DNA of 64,000 nucleotides. Origin: Nostoc sp. 'Lobaria pulmonaria (5183) cyanobiont' (GTDB taxonomy: Bacteria; Cyanobacteriota; Cyanobacteriia; Cyanobacteriales; Nostocaceae). The stretch is from the NCBI RefSeq assembly GCF_002949795.1, contig NZ_CP026692.1, positions 927,501 to 991,500 of the forward strand, written 5' to 3'. The notes beneath the pieces were generated by a model that did no database searches, had not been told where the DNA came from, and was given only the letters and a program-made list of their open reading frames with translations. This document shows, piece after piece, positions 18,760 through 28,335 of this stretch (within the stretch, counting starts at the first letter, position 1; each line of letters begins with the position of its first letter). Both the position numbers and the translations under genes were made by a program.

Positions 18760-20658
18760 TTAAAATAAACAGCCGGCTGCTGCTTGGATGCGTTCTAAAG
18801 GCTGAACTGAGCGAGGAAGCACAGGTAAGCGAACCATTGTCAAACCTGGAAAATTTGTCTTGCAGTCATCGCAATTAATCGTTGCTGTAGAAGTAAAGCG
18901 GTTGAGAACAAGGTAATTTTGGCTCACACCCATTTCTTGCAGAGATTTGAACAAGCGTTGTTGCTCGGCAATTACACTAGCTTGGTTAAGCGTAACCCCA
19001 ATGAACTCTGCTTGTTGTGGGTCTTTTAGCACTTTTTGGGCTTTGACCACGCGCTGTCGCAAAATTCGTAAACGTCCCATAAACTCTGTACGACCAAGGA
19101 CATTCTGATACTTAATCCAGAGTTTGAAAATCCAAGCTAGCCAGTCTGCTAATGCAGTTGGCATTTCTAGAAAACGCAGAAGATGACCTGTAGGAGCAGT
19201 GTCTAAAATAATCAAGTCTTCTTCTTGTTGCTCTAGCAATTCCATTACTGTTAACAGGGAAAGCATTTCATCAATCCCTGGTAAAGCTTGATCGACAATT
19301 TTGCGCCAGGCAACAGGAGCATAGGCCATTTCAATAGCTTCGCTTGTTTGGGTTTCGCCACTCATCATTTGAGCCAGTTCCCATAGGTAATCGGCTCTGA
19401 ATTGATCGAGAATGCGATCGCTATCCACTTCCTGACCTCGAAGATTGGTAGTTATTTGATATGGTTCGTGTCCTAAACTCAGACCAAAGGCATCACCCAA
19501 GGAGTGGGCTGGATCGATAGAAACCATGCGAATTTTACGCTCAGGATATTGTTGAGCCATAGCCCAACCAATCGCAGCTGCTACTGTGGTCTTGCCTACT
19601 CCACCCTTACCGCCAATTAGTAACAGGCGACGACCTTTGCTTAGAAAATCTCCAAAGCTAGGAGGAATTTTTTCAGGCCATTGAATTGGGAGTGGATGAA
19701 CAGGAGATGGCGGTTCAAGTTGAGGAATATGGATTTGGTCGATCAGATGCTTCAGGGCTACAATTCCCAAAGGCTCCTCATCTTGTTGTGGCACAATAAA
19801 CATCGGCTTTCCGCTAGCAAGAGCCGTATACTGGCTGATAAGCGGTTGTTGTTCTTGATAACGATCTGGGTCAGTCGCACTGGCAAGGACTTGGTTAACA
19901 AACAACCCTCCGCAAGGAACCTGCATGGTTTGTAAGGCTTCTAGAAATCGTTTTGACTCCAACCAACTCATTGGTTCGGCGATCGCAACTAACAAACAAG
20001 CTGTATGGGTGGGATCTTGAAGCAGACGACGACCTTGGGACAGTTCAGCTTTCAGAGTTTGCAAAAACTCGTCAGCGCGATCGGGTGTGTAACTTCCGGC
20101 AAAGGTCTTGCTAATATACCGATGCTTTTCTTGAAACAGTTCGAGAGAGTGGAGGAAAGTGTCTAAAAAGTCCATCAATGCAAACAAATTGAGAGTATGA
20201 CCGCTAGGAGCCATATCTACTACTACTCGATCTACCTGCTGCTCGTTTAAAAGGCGTTGGATCTCTAATAAGCCCATCAACTCGTCCAGTCCAGGCCAAT
20301 TTAAATCCCAAACTGGAAGCAAGTCTTCTCCTTCAACAAAACTACCGCGCTCCACTAACAGTTCTAACACCTGACCATAACGTTCTTTAAACTCTTGTAA
20401 GAGACGCTTTGCATCCAACGCCCTTACTCGTAGATTGGGTAGTTCCGCTATCGGACGAGGAATGTCACCAACGCTAACTTGTAAGACATCTCCAAGAGAG
20501 TGAGCTGGATCGGTTGAGATTAAAAGAATTTGCTCATTGGCAAATTTCTGCGCCCAACCACATGCAAAGGTGCAGGAGATTGTCGTTTTTCCGACTCCAC
20601 CTTTGCCGCTAAACATAGCAAGGTGTAGATTATCAAAAAGTTCCATCCCGTTTGTCAT
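18760..20658 (-). CDS. Tandem ArsA/Get3-family ATPase
   Basis: A 632-residue protein made of two ArsA/Get3 halves. The deviant Walker A SGKGGVGKT is at 17-25 and again as GGKGGVGKT at 349-357. Switch I DPAHSLGD occurs in both halves, and the A-loop-like P(S/T)GHTL / PTGHLL motif follows DMAP and DTAP. Two fused halves, as in bacterial ArsA, should form an intramolecular dimer. No arsB or arsR lies nearby; the neighbour is a small gas-vesicle-type protein, and similar ATPases accompany cyanobacterial gvp clusters. A role in delivering hydrophobic Gvp subunits, by analogy with Get3, is inference. Confidence 0.85.
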   Translation of the reverse strand: MTNGMELFDNLHLAMFSGKGGVGKTTISCTFACGWAQKFANEQILLISTDPAHSLGDVLQVSVGDIPRPIAELPNLRVRALDAKRLLQEFKERYGQVLELLVERGSFVEGEDLLPVWDLNWPGLDELMGLLEIQRLLNEQQVDRVVVDMAPSGHTLNLFALMDFLDTFLHSLELFQEKHRYISKTFAGSYTPDRADEFLQTLKAELSQGRRLLQDPTHTACLLVAIAEPMSWLESKRFLEALQTMQVPCGGLFVNQVLASATDPDRYQEQQPLISQYTALASGKPMFIVPQQDEEPLGIVALKHLIDQIHIPQLEPPSPVHPLPIQWPEKIPPSFGDFLSKGRRLLLIGGKGGVGKTTVAAAIGWAMAQQYPERKIRMVSIDPAHSLGDAFGLSLGHEPYQITTNLRGQEVDSDRILDQFRADYLWELAQMMSGETQTSEAIEMAYAPVAWRKIVDQALPGIDEMLSLLTVMELLEQQEEDLIILDTAPTGHLLRFLEMPTALADWLAWIFKLWIKYQNVLGRTEFMGRLRILRQRVVKAQKVLKDPQQAEFIGVTLNQASVIAEQQRLFKSLQEMGVSQNYLVLNRFTSTATINCDDCKTNFPGLTMVRLPVLPRSVQPLERIQAAAGCLF

Positions 20659-20909
20659 TTCCGGCGTTTTAGGATAAAGTTACTACATATTTTTGAAATT
20701 TACTTAAGTAATTTTGCTGAATAAGGCTATTTAAAACCTTAATCTTTCACAGATGGGATTTACAAAACTTCTATCCTATAGGGCGACGACAGGGAAAGCT
20801 TCACAAGAGAATATGTAATTAATTTTGTTGAGGTACTTACAAAGATTAGCCGAGGAACTATAACTGAGGTAAAGATTTAGCCAGAGGTGTCCAAAGGTAA
20901 GGAGATAAG

Positions 20910-23900
20910 ATGGTTAACAGTTCTGAAGGCGATATAAATATTGGGTGTAATGTCCAAGGTATTTCTGAATACAACTTTTTTTCTGACATTAAGTCTGAGG
21001 ACATTCATCCTTGTCCACTCAAAACAGATCCCTACTTAGGACTAAAAACTTTTGAAATTAAAGATAAAGACAAATTTTTTGGTCGGGAGGAGTGGATTGT
21101 TAATCTGGGCGATCGCTTAAAAAAAGATAATGTACTCTTGCTTTTAGGAGCATCAGACAGTGGCAAATCATCATTGATTCGGGCAGGCTTAATTCCTTAT
21201 TTAGGATATAATAAAAATTCATTAATTAATATAAGTTTTCATCCAGATGAAAATCCTTTTAAATCTCTTTATCAGTGCCTTGCTTTTACTTATGGGAAAA
21301 AATCGCAAATAGCCGATATAGCTCGAAAAATTAGAGAAGATTTGCTAATTAAAATTGTCACATTCCTCAAACAAGATTATCAGTGCGTTCTGATTTTTAT
21401 TGACCAATTTGAAGAACTGTTTACGAAAACTCAGAAGCCGGAACGCGATAAATTTGTTGCTAGTCTCTTTCAACTGTTCCAGCAGCAGGATAGCTCTGTC
21501 AAAATTGTTTTAACAATGCGATCTGATTTTTTAGATAGATTTAGTGAGTATCCCCAACTTGCAAAGATTCACGATCGCTATAGTCTTATACTCACTAGAA
21601 TGAGCGATTGCGAATTAAAGTTAGCGATCGCTGAACCTGCTGCTAGAAATGGCGTTACCTTTGAACAAGGATTAATTGAGCAAATTATTGATGATTTTCA
21701 CCAACAAAATGATTATTTACCACTTCTGGCATACACCTTGGATGTGCTGTGGCAAAGGGAAAATATTGCAAACCGGGTTCTGAAGACAAAGACTTATAAA
21801 GAAATAAAAGAGCAAACGTTTGGTTATTTAAGCGAACAAGCTAATCGATTTATTAATGTTAGTGTTGGATGGCACGATCGCCAGGAACAAGAAATTCAAA
21901 AGTTAAACCTTGCACTGACTGAATTAAAACTGCGCGAGCAATCTGCCAGGGTTTTGAATTTACTTCCTGTCCAACCGCTAGAGGGTTTGGTGTTGGCAAT
22001 TCAAACAATGGGTGAGAATTTAGAGAAATACCCAAACCAGCTTCTAGCTTCTGTTTTGGGAAGCTTAAAGGAAGCAATGAACACACCCACAGAGGCAAAT
22101 AGCTTGCGCGGACACCAGGGAGAGGTGAATTGTGTAGCCTTTAGTCCTGATGGCAAGTTTATTGCCAGTGGCAGTAGTGATTCTACGGTGTGCTTGTGGA
22201 ATATCATTGGCAATCCGACTGCTCAATTTTTGTTGGGGCACGAGCAAGAGGTTAATTGTATAGCCTTTAACCCTGATGGCAAGTTTATTGTTAGTGGCAG
22301 TATTGACGGAATTTTGTGTTTATGGGATCTACAAGGTAATCTCATTACTCAACCGTGGCAGGGACATGAGGAAGGAATTATTTCCGTCGCCTTTAGCCCA
22401 AATGGCGATCGCATTGTCAGTGTTGGTTTTGACGGAACAGTGTGTTTGTGGGATTTAGAAGGTAACGCCATTACTCAACCTTGGCGCGGACACAAGGAAG
22501 GAGTTATTTCCGTCACCTTTAGCCCAAATGGCGATCGTATTATCAGTGTTGGTTTTGACGGAACGGTGTGTTTGTGGGATTTACAAGGTAACACCATCGC
22601 TCAACCCTGGCACAAACATGAGGCAAAAATTATTTGCGTCGCCTTTAGCCCCGATCGCAAGTTTATTGTCAGTGGTAGTAGTGATTCTACAGTGCGGTTG
22701 TGGGACATCCAAGGTAATTCCATCGGTCAACCTTGGCACGGACATGAAGGACATGTAAATTCTGTAGCGTTTAGCCCTGATGGCAAGTTTATTATTAGTG
22801 GTAGCTGCGATCGGACAATACGCTTGTGGAATATCAATGGCAACCCCATCACTCAACCTTGGCACGGACATGAAGGACAGGTTAATTCCCTAGCCTTTAG
22901 TCCCGATGGCAAGCTGATTGTGAGTGGTGGCGATCAAACTGTGCGTTTGTGGGAGCTAGATCAAATACTACAAGATCGGGTGATCGGGCGATCGCAGCGC
23001 AAATATGAGAATTGGGTCAATTCTGTCGCCTTTAGCCCTGATGGTCAGTGGATTGTCAGTGCCAGCAATGATTCGACAATCCGCTTGTGGGATCTTGACG
23101 GCAACCCGATCGCTCAACCTTGGCGCGGGCATGAAAAAGAAGTTAATTCTGTCGCCTTTAGCCCTGATGGTCAGTGGATTGTCAGTGCCAGCAATGATTC
23201 GACAATCCGCTTGTGGGATCTTGACGGCAACCCGATCGCTCAATCTTGGCGCGGGCATGAAAAAGAAGTTAATTCTGTCGCCTTTAGCCCTGATGGAAAG
23301 TGGATTGTCAGTGCCAGCAATGATTCGACAATCCGCTTGTGGGATCTTGACGGCAACCCGATCGCTCAACCTTGGCGCGGGCATGAAAAAGAAGTTAATT
23401 CTGTCGCCTTTAGCCCTGACGGAAAGTGGATTGTCAGTGCCAGCAATGATTCGACAATCCGCTTGTGGGATCTTGACGGCAACCCGATCGCTCAACCTTG
23501 GCGCGGGCATGAAAAAGAAGTTAATTCTGTCGCCTTTAGCCCTGATGGTCAGTGGATTGTCAGTGCCAGCAATGATTCGACAATCCGCTTGTGGGATCTT
23601 GACGGCAACCCGATCGCTCAACCTTGGCGCGGGCATGAGTATTGGGTAAATTCCGCAGCTTTTAGCCCTGATGGTAAACTGATTGCCAGTGGTAGTCTTG
23701 ATGGAACAGTGCGCTTGTGGAACTGTGGGTGGCAAGAATGGTTGCAAGTTTGCTGCAACAGGTTACATTATCATCCCGTCTTTCAAAATCTTGAAAATGG
23801 CGGTGATGTAGAAATTGCCCACCAAACTTGTCAAAAATATGTATGGAATCCACAATGCCCTAAACAGTTGAACAATCAAGGTGCAGCAAAGCTAAAAGAG

Positions 23901-24014
23901 AAAGCTTTTTCAGCAGCTTTGGAGGACTTTAACCAAGCAGTTCAACTTAATTTCACATCACACTGGAAACATCCCCTTGCTTGGCAATCAGTACCCACAG
24001 AGAACCCACGGTAA
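20910..24014 (+). CDS. nSTAND NTPase with WD40 propellers (C-terminus truncated)
   Basis: A 1034-residue signalling protein. After about 40 polar residues comes an nSTAND NTPase (DPYLGLKTFEIKDKDKFFGRE; Walker A GASDSGKSS at 80-88; Walker B CVLIFIDQFEELF near 165), a helical linker, then 13 WD40 repeats from about residue 395. WD repeats act as ligand sensors in STAND proteins, which oligomerise on activation. Repeats 8-12 are nearly identical in DNA. After the propellers a TPR-like helix (NNQGAAKLKEKAFSAALEDF) begins and then stops abruptly in unrelated sequence, so the C-terminus was probably cut by a rearrangement. No N-terminal effector domain is visible. Target unknown. Confidence 0.85.
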   Translation: MVNSSEGDINIGCNVQGISEYNFFSDIKSEDIHPCPLKTDPYLGLKTFEIKDKDKFFGREEWIVNLGDRLKKDNVLLLLGASDSGKSSLIRAGLIPYLGYNKNSLINISFHPDENPFKSLYQCLAFTYGKKSQIADIARKIREDLLIKIVTFLKQDYQCVLIFIDQFEELFTKTQKPERDKFVASLFQLFQQQDSSVKIVLTMRSDFLDRFSEYPQLAKIHDRYSLILTRMSDCELKLAIAEPAARNGVTFEQGLIEQIIDDFHQQNDYLPLLAYTLDVLWQRENIANRVLKTKTYKEIKEQTFGYLSEQANRFINVSVGWHDRQEQEIQKLNLALTELKLREQSARVLNLLPVQPLEGLVLAIQTMGENLEKYPNQLLASVLGSLKEAMNTPTEANSLRGHQGEVNCVAFSPDGKFIASGSSDSTVCLWNIIGNPTAQFLLGHEQEVNCIAFNPDGKFIVSGSIDGILCLWDLQGNLITQPWQGHEEGIISVAFSPNGDRIVSVGFDGTVCLWDLEGNAITQPWRGHKEGVISVTFSPNGDRIISVGFDGTVCLWDLQGNTIAQPWHKHEAKIICVAFSPDRKFIVSGSSDSTVRLWDIQGNSIGQPWHGHEGHVNSVAFSPDGKFIISGSCDRTIRLWNINGNPITQPWHGHEGQVNSLAFSPDGKLIVSGGDQTVRLWELDQILQDRVIGRSQRKYENWVNSVAFSPDGQWIVSASNDSTIRLWDLDGNPIAQPWRGHEKEVNSVAFSPDGQWIVSASNDSTIRLWDLDGNPIAQSWRGHEKEVNSVAFSPDGKWIVSASNDSTIRLWDLDGNPIAQPWRGHEKEVNSVAFSPDGKWIVSASNDSTIRLWDLDGNPIAQPWRGHEKEVNSVAFSPDGQWIVSASNDSTIRLWDLDGNPIAQPWRGHEYWVNSAAFSPDGKLIASGSLDGTVRLWNCGWQEWLQVCCNRLHYHPVFQNLENGGDVEIAHQTCQKYVWNPQCPKQLNNQGAAKLKEKAFSAALEDFNQAVQLNFTSHWKHPLAWQSVPTENPR
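23021..23650 (+). repeat. Five near-identical 126-bp tandem WD40 units
   Basis: A 126-bp unit recurs starting at 23021, 23147, 23273, 23399 and 23525, and a diverged sixth begins at 23651. Each encodes one 42-residue blade ending DLDGNPIAQ(P/S)W. The copies differ by a few bases only (for example Q versus K after SPDG), which indicates very recent amplification or gene conversion. Confidence 0.95.
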
Positions 24015-24041
24015 ACGCATCCGTGACAGGGGTAATAAACT

Positions 24042-24612
24042 GCGTAGGCGTAGCCCGTCGTAGACATCGCTCTGTTGATTTCTATACGCAAGCACTTGCC
24101 TTTGAACTCGTTTCTAACATCATTGGTGAAGGACAGGATTACAGCGACCTAGAAGGTGTAACTAGGGCAAAAATTCGCATTGTCACCTTGCGATTAGGAG
24201 ATGAACTCATCGAGTTAATGGAGTATTTCAACGTTGAGAGAAAACCTATCCCCAGCGATTCGCAAAGCAAGTGCCTGAAAAAGACCGTCCTATACCGAGT
24301 GATTGGAAAAGTTACGATATCGCGAGGGTGCAAGTTGAGCTTGTCGTCAATTACATTGAGCAGACAGTAGAGATACTGCGCCAGAACGGGGTTCAGTTTG
24401 TGTCATCGTGGATTGTCCAATTTGCAGATAGCACTAGTACCGCAAGGCGGAAGTCAAAAGTCAAAAGTCAAAAGTCAAAAGAAATACAGCGTAAACGTTT
24501 CGTTGATTTGAAATGGGTTGTTTATTTCCGCCGCGCTGTACTAGTTCTTACCGCCAAGGTTGTTTAGTTAAAGATCCTGACGGACACGCAATGTTACTGA
24601 TTGCCGAATGAT
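24042..24612 (+). pseudogene. Broken VOC (glyoxalase/bleomycin-resistance) family gene
   Basis: Parts of a VOC-domain protein remain in order: RSVDFYTQALAFELVSN with YSDLEGV and LRLGDELIELMEYF (to about 24260), then in another frame VQVELVVNYIEQTVEILRQN (24325-24400), and at the end GCLVKDPDGHAMLLIAE to a TGA at 24610-24612. The N-terminus is replaced by a 29-bp dispersed repeat (24042-24070), there is at least one frameshift near 24265, and a MITE-like element sits at 24433-24545. The gene cannot make an intact product. The preceding STAND gene ends about 30 bp before it. Confidence 0.75.
24433..24545. mobile_element. MITE-like element, 113 bp
   Basis: Terminal arms 24433-24452 (ACTAGTACCGCAAGGCGGAA) and 24526-24545 are inverted repeats matching at 17 of 20 positions. 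The interior has the tandem motif AAGTCAAA repeated about four times. There is no coding capacity. Removing the element and one ACTAGT restores the reading frame of the surrounding VOC gene, so it is an insertion. Confidence 0.75.
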
Positions 24613-24722
24613 CTAGGTGAAATCATTGCTGCTGAAAGAAGAAACTAACTGGTGACTACCGATATGGTTGGATTTGTCTAGCGTTTATAGCGATCGCTAA
24701 TTAATAAAATCATCACTATCCA

Positions 24723-25061
24723 ATGGCAGCACTAAATAACCAAAAAACCAATTCCCAAAACAGATTATCACTGGTTTCTTCATTTTACGAAAAAAGCCAA
24801 GTTACTCAGATTCGTCTGCGGATACATATTCCCAAATGCTATCTGCAAGCGCCCGTGATTTCGCAGTTAATTTCTACTTATGGCTTGGTAGTTAATATTA
24901 CCAACGCTATGCTACATCCAAATGCAGATGCAGAAGGATGCTTTGACATTGAACTGCGGGGAACAGTGCCACAAATTTCTAGCGGTTTAGCTTACCTAGA
25001 ATCCTTGAATATTAGAATTGTGGGCAAGCCGAATGCTAACGGCGATAGTTGGTTTTACTGA
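24723..25061 (+). CDS. NIL-domain protein
   Basis: A 112-residue protein. After 25 polar residues it consists of one NIL domain (QIRLRIHIPKCYLQAPVISQ; then ADAEGCFDIELRGTVPQISSGLAYLESLNIRI). NIL domains are best known as the C-terminal ligand-binding part of methionine ABC transporter ATPases; stand-alone cyanobacterial forms sit in sulfur-related clusters, as here beside a Crp-type regulator, cysE and cysK. A ligand-sensing accessory role is likely but unproven. Confidence 0.8.
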   Translation: MAALNNQKTNSQNRLSLVSSFYEKSQVTQIRLRIHIPKCYLQAPVISQLISTYGLVVNITNAMLHPNADAEGCFDIELRGTVPQISSGLAYLESLNIRIVGKPNANGDSWFY

Positions 25062-25067
25062 AATAAT

Positions 25068-25658
25068 TTAAATTTCATAGTACCAAATTTCTTCTTCTCG
25101 CAACACAATTCGATGTAGAGAAAGACGATCGATCAAGCCCTCTTGCTCAAACTGCCCAAGAATACGAGTGATAGTCACACGAGTTGAACCGAGCATTTCC
25201 GCCAGGTCTTCATGAGTCAGACGCATATCTATTAAACGTCCCTTCTCAACTTCCGAACCAAACTTTTTGGATAACCATGCCAATAGCTTGATGAGCATAG
25301 TATCGACTTTTTTATGGCTACGAATGATCGTCAATTCTTGAGCCTGTTGGATATGGGCAAGTAGAGTTTCTGTTAGTTCAGTCCACTCCTCTATAGGTAA
25401 AACTGTTGCCTCCACTTTAGTTAGGCATTCCATCTGATAAGGTTCTAATTTTGACAAACTCTTACCAACGACATCTCCAGGCCCCCACAATCCTAGAGCA
25501 ACAGTTGTACCATCTTCCAGATAGCTAAAAGTTCTTACAAAACCCGTTTCAATCTTCCAAAGGTCGTTATAATGCTCTGGTAGAAATGACCTACGGGCAA
25601 AAAGTTGCTTAGTATTGTTACTGTTTGAAGTAGAGAAGCTTGTGTACAAAGACACCAT
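25068..25658 (-). CDS. Crp/Fnr-family transcriptional regulator (CysR-like)
   Basis: A 196-residue Crp-family protein: a shortened cyclic-nucleotide-binding-like beta-roll (LWKIETGFVRTFSYLEDGTTVALGLWGPGDVVG), a long dimerisation helix, and a C-terminal helix-turn-helix (LTHEDLAEMLGSTRVTITRILGQFEQEGLI). The phosphate-binding motif of cAMP receptors is absent. In this cluster it converges on the NIL gene with 6 bp between stops and has cysE downstream, so it resembles CysR, the sulfur regulator of Synechococcus. CysR identity is inferred from context. Confidence 0.8.
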   Translation of the reverse strand: MVSLYTSFSTSNSNNTKQLFARRSFLPEHYNDLWKIETGFVRTFSYLEDGTTVALGLWGPGDVVGKSLSKLEPYQMECLTKVEATVLPIEEWTELTETLLAHIQQAQELTIIRSHKKVDTMLIKLLAWLSKKFGSEVEKGRLIDMRLTHEDLAEMLGSTRVTITRILGQFEQEGLIDRLSLHRIVLREEEIWYYEI

Positions 25659-25875
25659 ATTATATAAAACTATTCTCCGATAAATGAACCGTAGTATTAT
25701 ATTTATATCAGGTTCTAAGAACCTATGGGTATTTTAAAGAGGGGAGCAGAGGGGCAGGGGAGACAAGGGAGACAAGGGGGACAAGGGTGAATTATTGAAC
25801 AAGTCTCTCCCTTATCTCCTCGCTCTTTCTTGTCTACCTTGTCTCTTCTCAATGCCCAATGCCCCATTCCCTAAA

Positions 25876-26604
25876 TTAAATTCCCGCACCATCAAGAAAA
25901 TCTTCAATTATCCCATCAGAGTTTTTGTTATTAGGGTTGTCGGTTAATTCGTCGCCTAGCTCAGTTGGAGACGAACTTGATTGATCTGACAACTGCTCGA
26001 ACTGTTTCTCTAGAGACTTGACGCGTTCAAATAAAGCGCGGATTACTTCAGCTTCTACGTCCCGGAATTTATCATGATCCAGAACATTGGTAGGTAAGTT
26101 GTTCTGACGAGTCACACGCCCTGGAATCCCAACTACAGTAGTGTTACTGGGGACATCTCTTAGCACCACAGAACCGGCTCCAATACGGACGCGATCGCCA
26201 ATTTGAATATTTCCCAAAACCTTCGCACCCGTTCCCACAACTACATGAGAGCCTAAAGTTGGATGGCGTTTGCCGCTTTCTTTCCCTGTCCCGCCAAGGG
26301 TGACGCCTTGATAAATTAGGGCATAGTCGCCCACGATCGCTGTCTCACCAATCACTACTCCCATCCCGTGGTCAATAAACACTCCTTGACCAATTAATGC
26401 CCCAGGATGGATTTCAATTCCGGTTAAAAACCGACTAAGATGAGAGATGAATCTTGGTATAAAGGGAATTCCAATTTTATGCAGCCAGTGTGCCAATCGA
26501 TGAAACACTAGGGCATGAAGTCCAGGGTAACAAAATAATACTTCTAGCCAGTTACGGGCTGCTGGGTCACGCTCAAAAATGGTTTGCAAATCAGTTAGTA
26601 GCAT
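25876..26604 (-). CDS. cysE: Serine O-acetyltransferase CysE
   Basis: Makes O-acetylserine from serine and acetyl-CoA, the first step of cysteine synthesis. The N-terminal helical part ([23 protein letters not shown]) and the left-handed hexapeptide beta-helix ([21 protein letters not shown], then [19 protein letters not shown]) are complete. The frame is open to 26667, but family members begin near [14 protein letters not shown], so I choose the ATG at 26604 (242 residues). The C-terminal tail of about 50 residues is polar and acidic. cysK lies 0.7 kb away on the other strand. Confidence 0.93.
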   Translation of the reverse strand: MLLTDLQTIFERDPAARNWLEVLFCYPGLHALVFHRLAHWLHKIGIPFIPRFISHLSRFLTGIEIHPGALIGQGVFIDHGMGVVIGETAIVGDYALIYQGVTLGGTGKESGKRHPTLGSHVVVGTGAKVLGNIQIGDRVRIGAGSVVLRDVPSNTTVVGIPGRVTRQNNLPTNVLDHDKFRDVEAEVIRALFERVKSLEKQFEQLSDQSSSSPTELGDELTDNPNNKNSDGIIEDFLDGAGI

Positions 26605-26832
26605 ACTCTGTTGAGATTTTTGTTGGTAGGTGAGGCTCTGAAAACAGAAACTCAGGATAATTCCCACAGAAAGATCAAGTTATTTATGGGAATTATGTTA
26701 AATAAAAATCTACGGTAAGTCGATAGATTATAGTGTTTTTGTGGGTAATAAGTGGGATGCTATCACATTCCACAGTTGAAAAAAATTAATTTCGCATAAA
26801 CTGCGATAAGTCCCTCAAATCACCGTAGTATA

Positions 26833-27300
26833 TTGAGTACAGTCTTGAATAGCCAAAACTACGCTCTCTTGGATCTGTCTTCCAAAGTGGAATACGCGCT
26901 GCTAGCACTCTTAGAACTGGCAAGCCACCACGGGAAAAAACTTCCTCTAACCATGAGCGAGATCGTTGCCAAGCAACCCATACCTGAACGCTATCTGGAA
27001 CAAATTTTGACTAACCTCCGGCGTGCTGGTGTGGTGCAGAGTCAACGCGGCTCTAAAGGAGGTTTCGTTTTAGCTCGTGAACCTTGGCAGATTACAATAC
27101 TTGAAATTGTCACTTTGGTCGAAGGCGAACGGAAAGAGAAAGATACCTCTAACTCTCCGACTCTAGAAAAGACTCTGGTTTATGAAGTTTGGGAGCAAGC
27201 TAACGCTGCCTCAATTGAAGTTTTGGGTCGTTATACACTCCAAGACTTGTGCGAGGAAAGAGAAACTCGCGCCCAGCAGAGTCCAATGTATTATATTTAG
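26833..27300 (+). CDS. Rrf2-family transcriptional regulator (CymR-like)
   Basis: An Rrf2 protein of up to 155 residues with the winged-helix signature (SKVEYALLALLELASHHG, IPERYLEQILTNLRRAGVV, RGSKGGFVLAREP). The three Cys that hold the Fe-S cluster in IscR-type members are absent, as in CymR, the cysteine-metabolism repressor that binds CysK. The stop lies 18 bp before cysK, so regulator and enzyme are co-transcribed. The start is uncertain: TTG at 26833 is the longest form, and a TTG close to the first conserved helix is an alternative. Confidence 0.85.
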   Translation: MSTVLNSQNYALLDLSSKVEYALLALLELASHHGKKLPLTMSEIVAKQPIPERYLEQILTNLRRAGVVQSQRGSKGGFVLAREPWQITILEIVTLVEGERKEKDTSNSPTLEKTLVYEVWEQANAASIEVLGRYTLQDLCEERETRAQQSPMYYI

Positions 27301-27318
27301 ACACCACGGAGTACCCAC

Positions 27319-28281
27319 ATGCGGATAGCAAAAGATATCACAGAGTTAATCGGACGGACTCCTTTAGTTCAATTAAACAAGATTCCCCAAGCTTCAGGAG
27401 CGGTTGCTCGGATTGTCGTGAAGCTAGAAAGCATGAATCCAGCATCTTCTGTGAAAGACCGGATTGGCGCGAGTATGGTGGAAGCGGCAGAAGAAGCAGG
27501 CTTGATTCACCCCGGAAAAACTGTTTTAGTAGAGCCGACTTCTGGAAATACAGGAATTGCGCTAGCGATGGTGGCAGCTGCCAAGGGCTACCATCTCATT
27601 CTAACGATGCCTGACACAATGAGCCACGAAAGACGATCTATGCTCAAAGCTTATGGCGCTCAACTAGAGTTAACACCAGGGGTAGAAGGGATGCGAGGAG
27701 CGATCGCTCATGCAGAACAGCTTGTAGCTCAAACGCCCAATGCTTATATGTTACAGCAGTTTGGCAACCCTGCTAACCCGAAAGTTCACGCCGAAACCAC
27801 AGCCGAAGAAATTTGGAATGATACCGATGGAGAAGTAGATATTCTCGTGGCGGGAGTGGGTACTGGTGGGACGATTACGGGAGTTGCAGAAGTTATTAAA
27901 AAACGGAAGCCGAGTTTTCAAGCGATCGCAGTTGAACCAAGCAACAGCCCAGTATTAGCAGGCGGAAAATCAGGGCCTCACAAAATCCAGGGTATTGGCG
28001 CAGGATTTGTCCCAGCAATTTACCGTTCAGAAGTGGTAGATGAAGTGATTCAGGTAGCGGATGAACAAGCGATCGCTTACAGCCGCCGCCTCGCAAAAGA
28101 AGAAGGATTGCTATCAGGGATTTCTACTGGCGCTGCTTTATACGCGGCTATTCAAGTGGCACAACGGCCAGAAAATGCAGGTCGCCTCATCGTGATGATC
28201 CAGCCTAGCTTCGGCGAACGCTACCTCAGCACCTCACTATTCAAAGACCCAGAGGAGAATGAGTGGTTGAGTAAAGTTTAA
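27319..28281 (+). CDS. cysK: Cysteine synthase (O-acetylserine sulfhydrylase) CysK
   Basis: A 320-residue PLP enzyme that forms cysteine from O-acetylserine and sulfide. The PLP lysine is K46 in [10 protein letters not shown]; the substrate loop [11 protein letters not shown] and the phosphate-binding [10 protein letters not shown] are present, as is [12 protein letters not shown]. Length is normal. It follows the Rrf2 regulator by 18 bp. The product of the nearby cysE is its substrate, and CysE-CysK complexes are common. Confidence 0.97.
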   Translation: MRIAKDITELIGRTPLVQLNKIPQASGAVARIVVKLESMNPASSVKDRIGASMVEAAEEAGLIHPGKTVLVEPTSGNTGIALAMVAAAKGYHLILTMPDTMSHERRSMLKAYGAQLELTPGVEGMRGAIAHAEQLVAQTPNAYMLQQFGNPANPKVHAETTAEEIWNDTDGEVDILVAGVGTGGTITGVAEVIKKRKPSFQAIAVEPSNSPVLAGGKSGPHKIQGIGAGFVPAIYRSEVVDEVIQVADEQAIAYSRRLAKEEGLLSGISTGAALYAAIQVAQRPENAGRLIVMIQPSFGERYLSTSLFKDPEENEWLSKV

Positions 28282-28335
28282 TATTTGATTTTGTAGCGTG
28301 TGTTAGACCTATTGGATAGTTGATTAGTCACAATA

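Noticed and set aside
22968..23747. Minus-strand frame of 259 codons, and a plus-strand second frame, within the WD40 repeats
   Set aside because: Periodic repeats keep other frames open; the products are repeats of the 126-bp unit without any fold.
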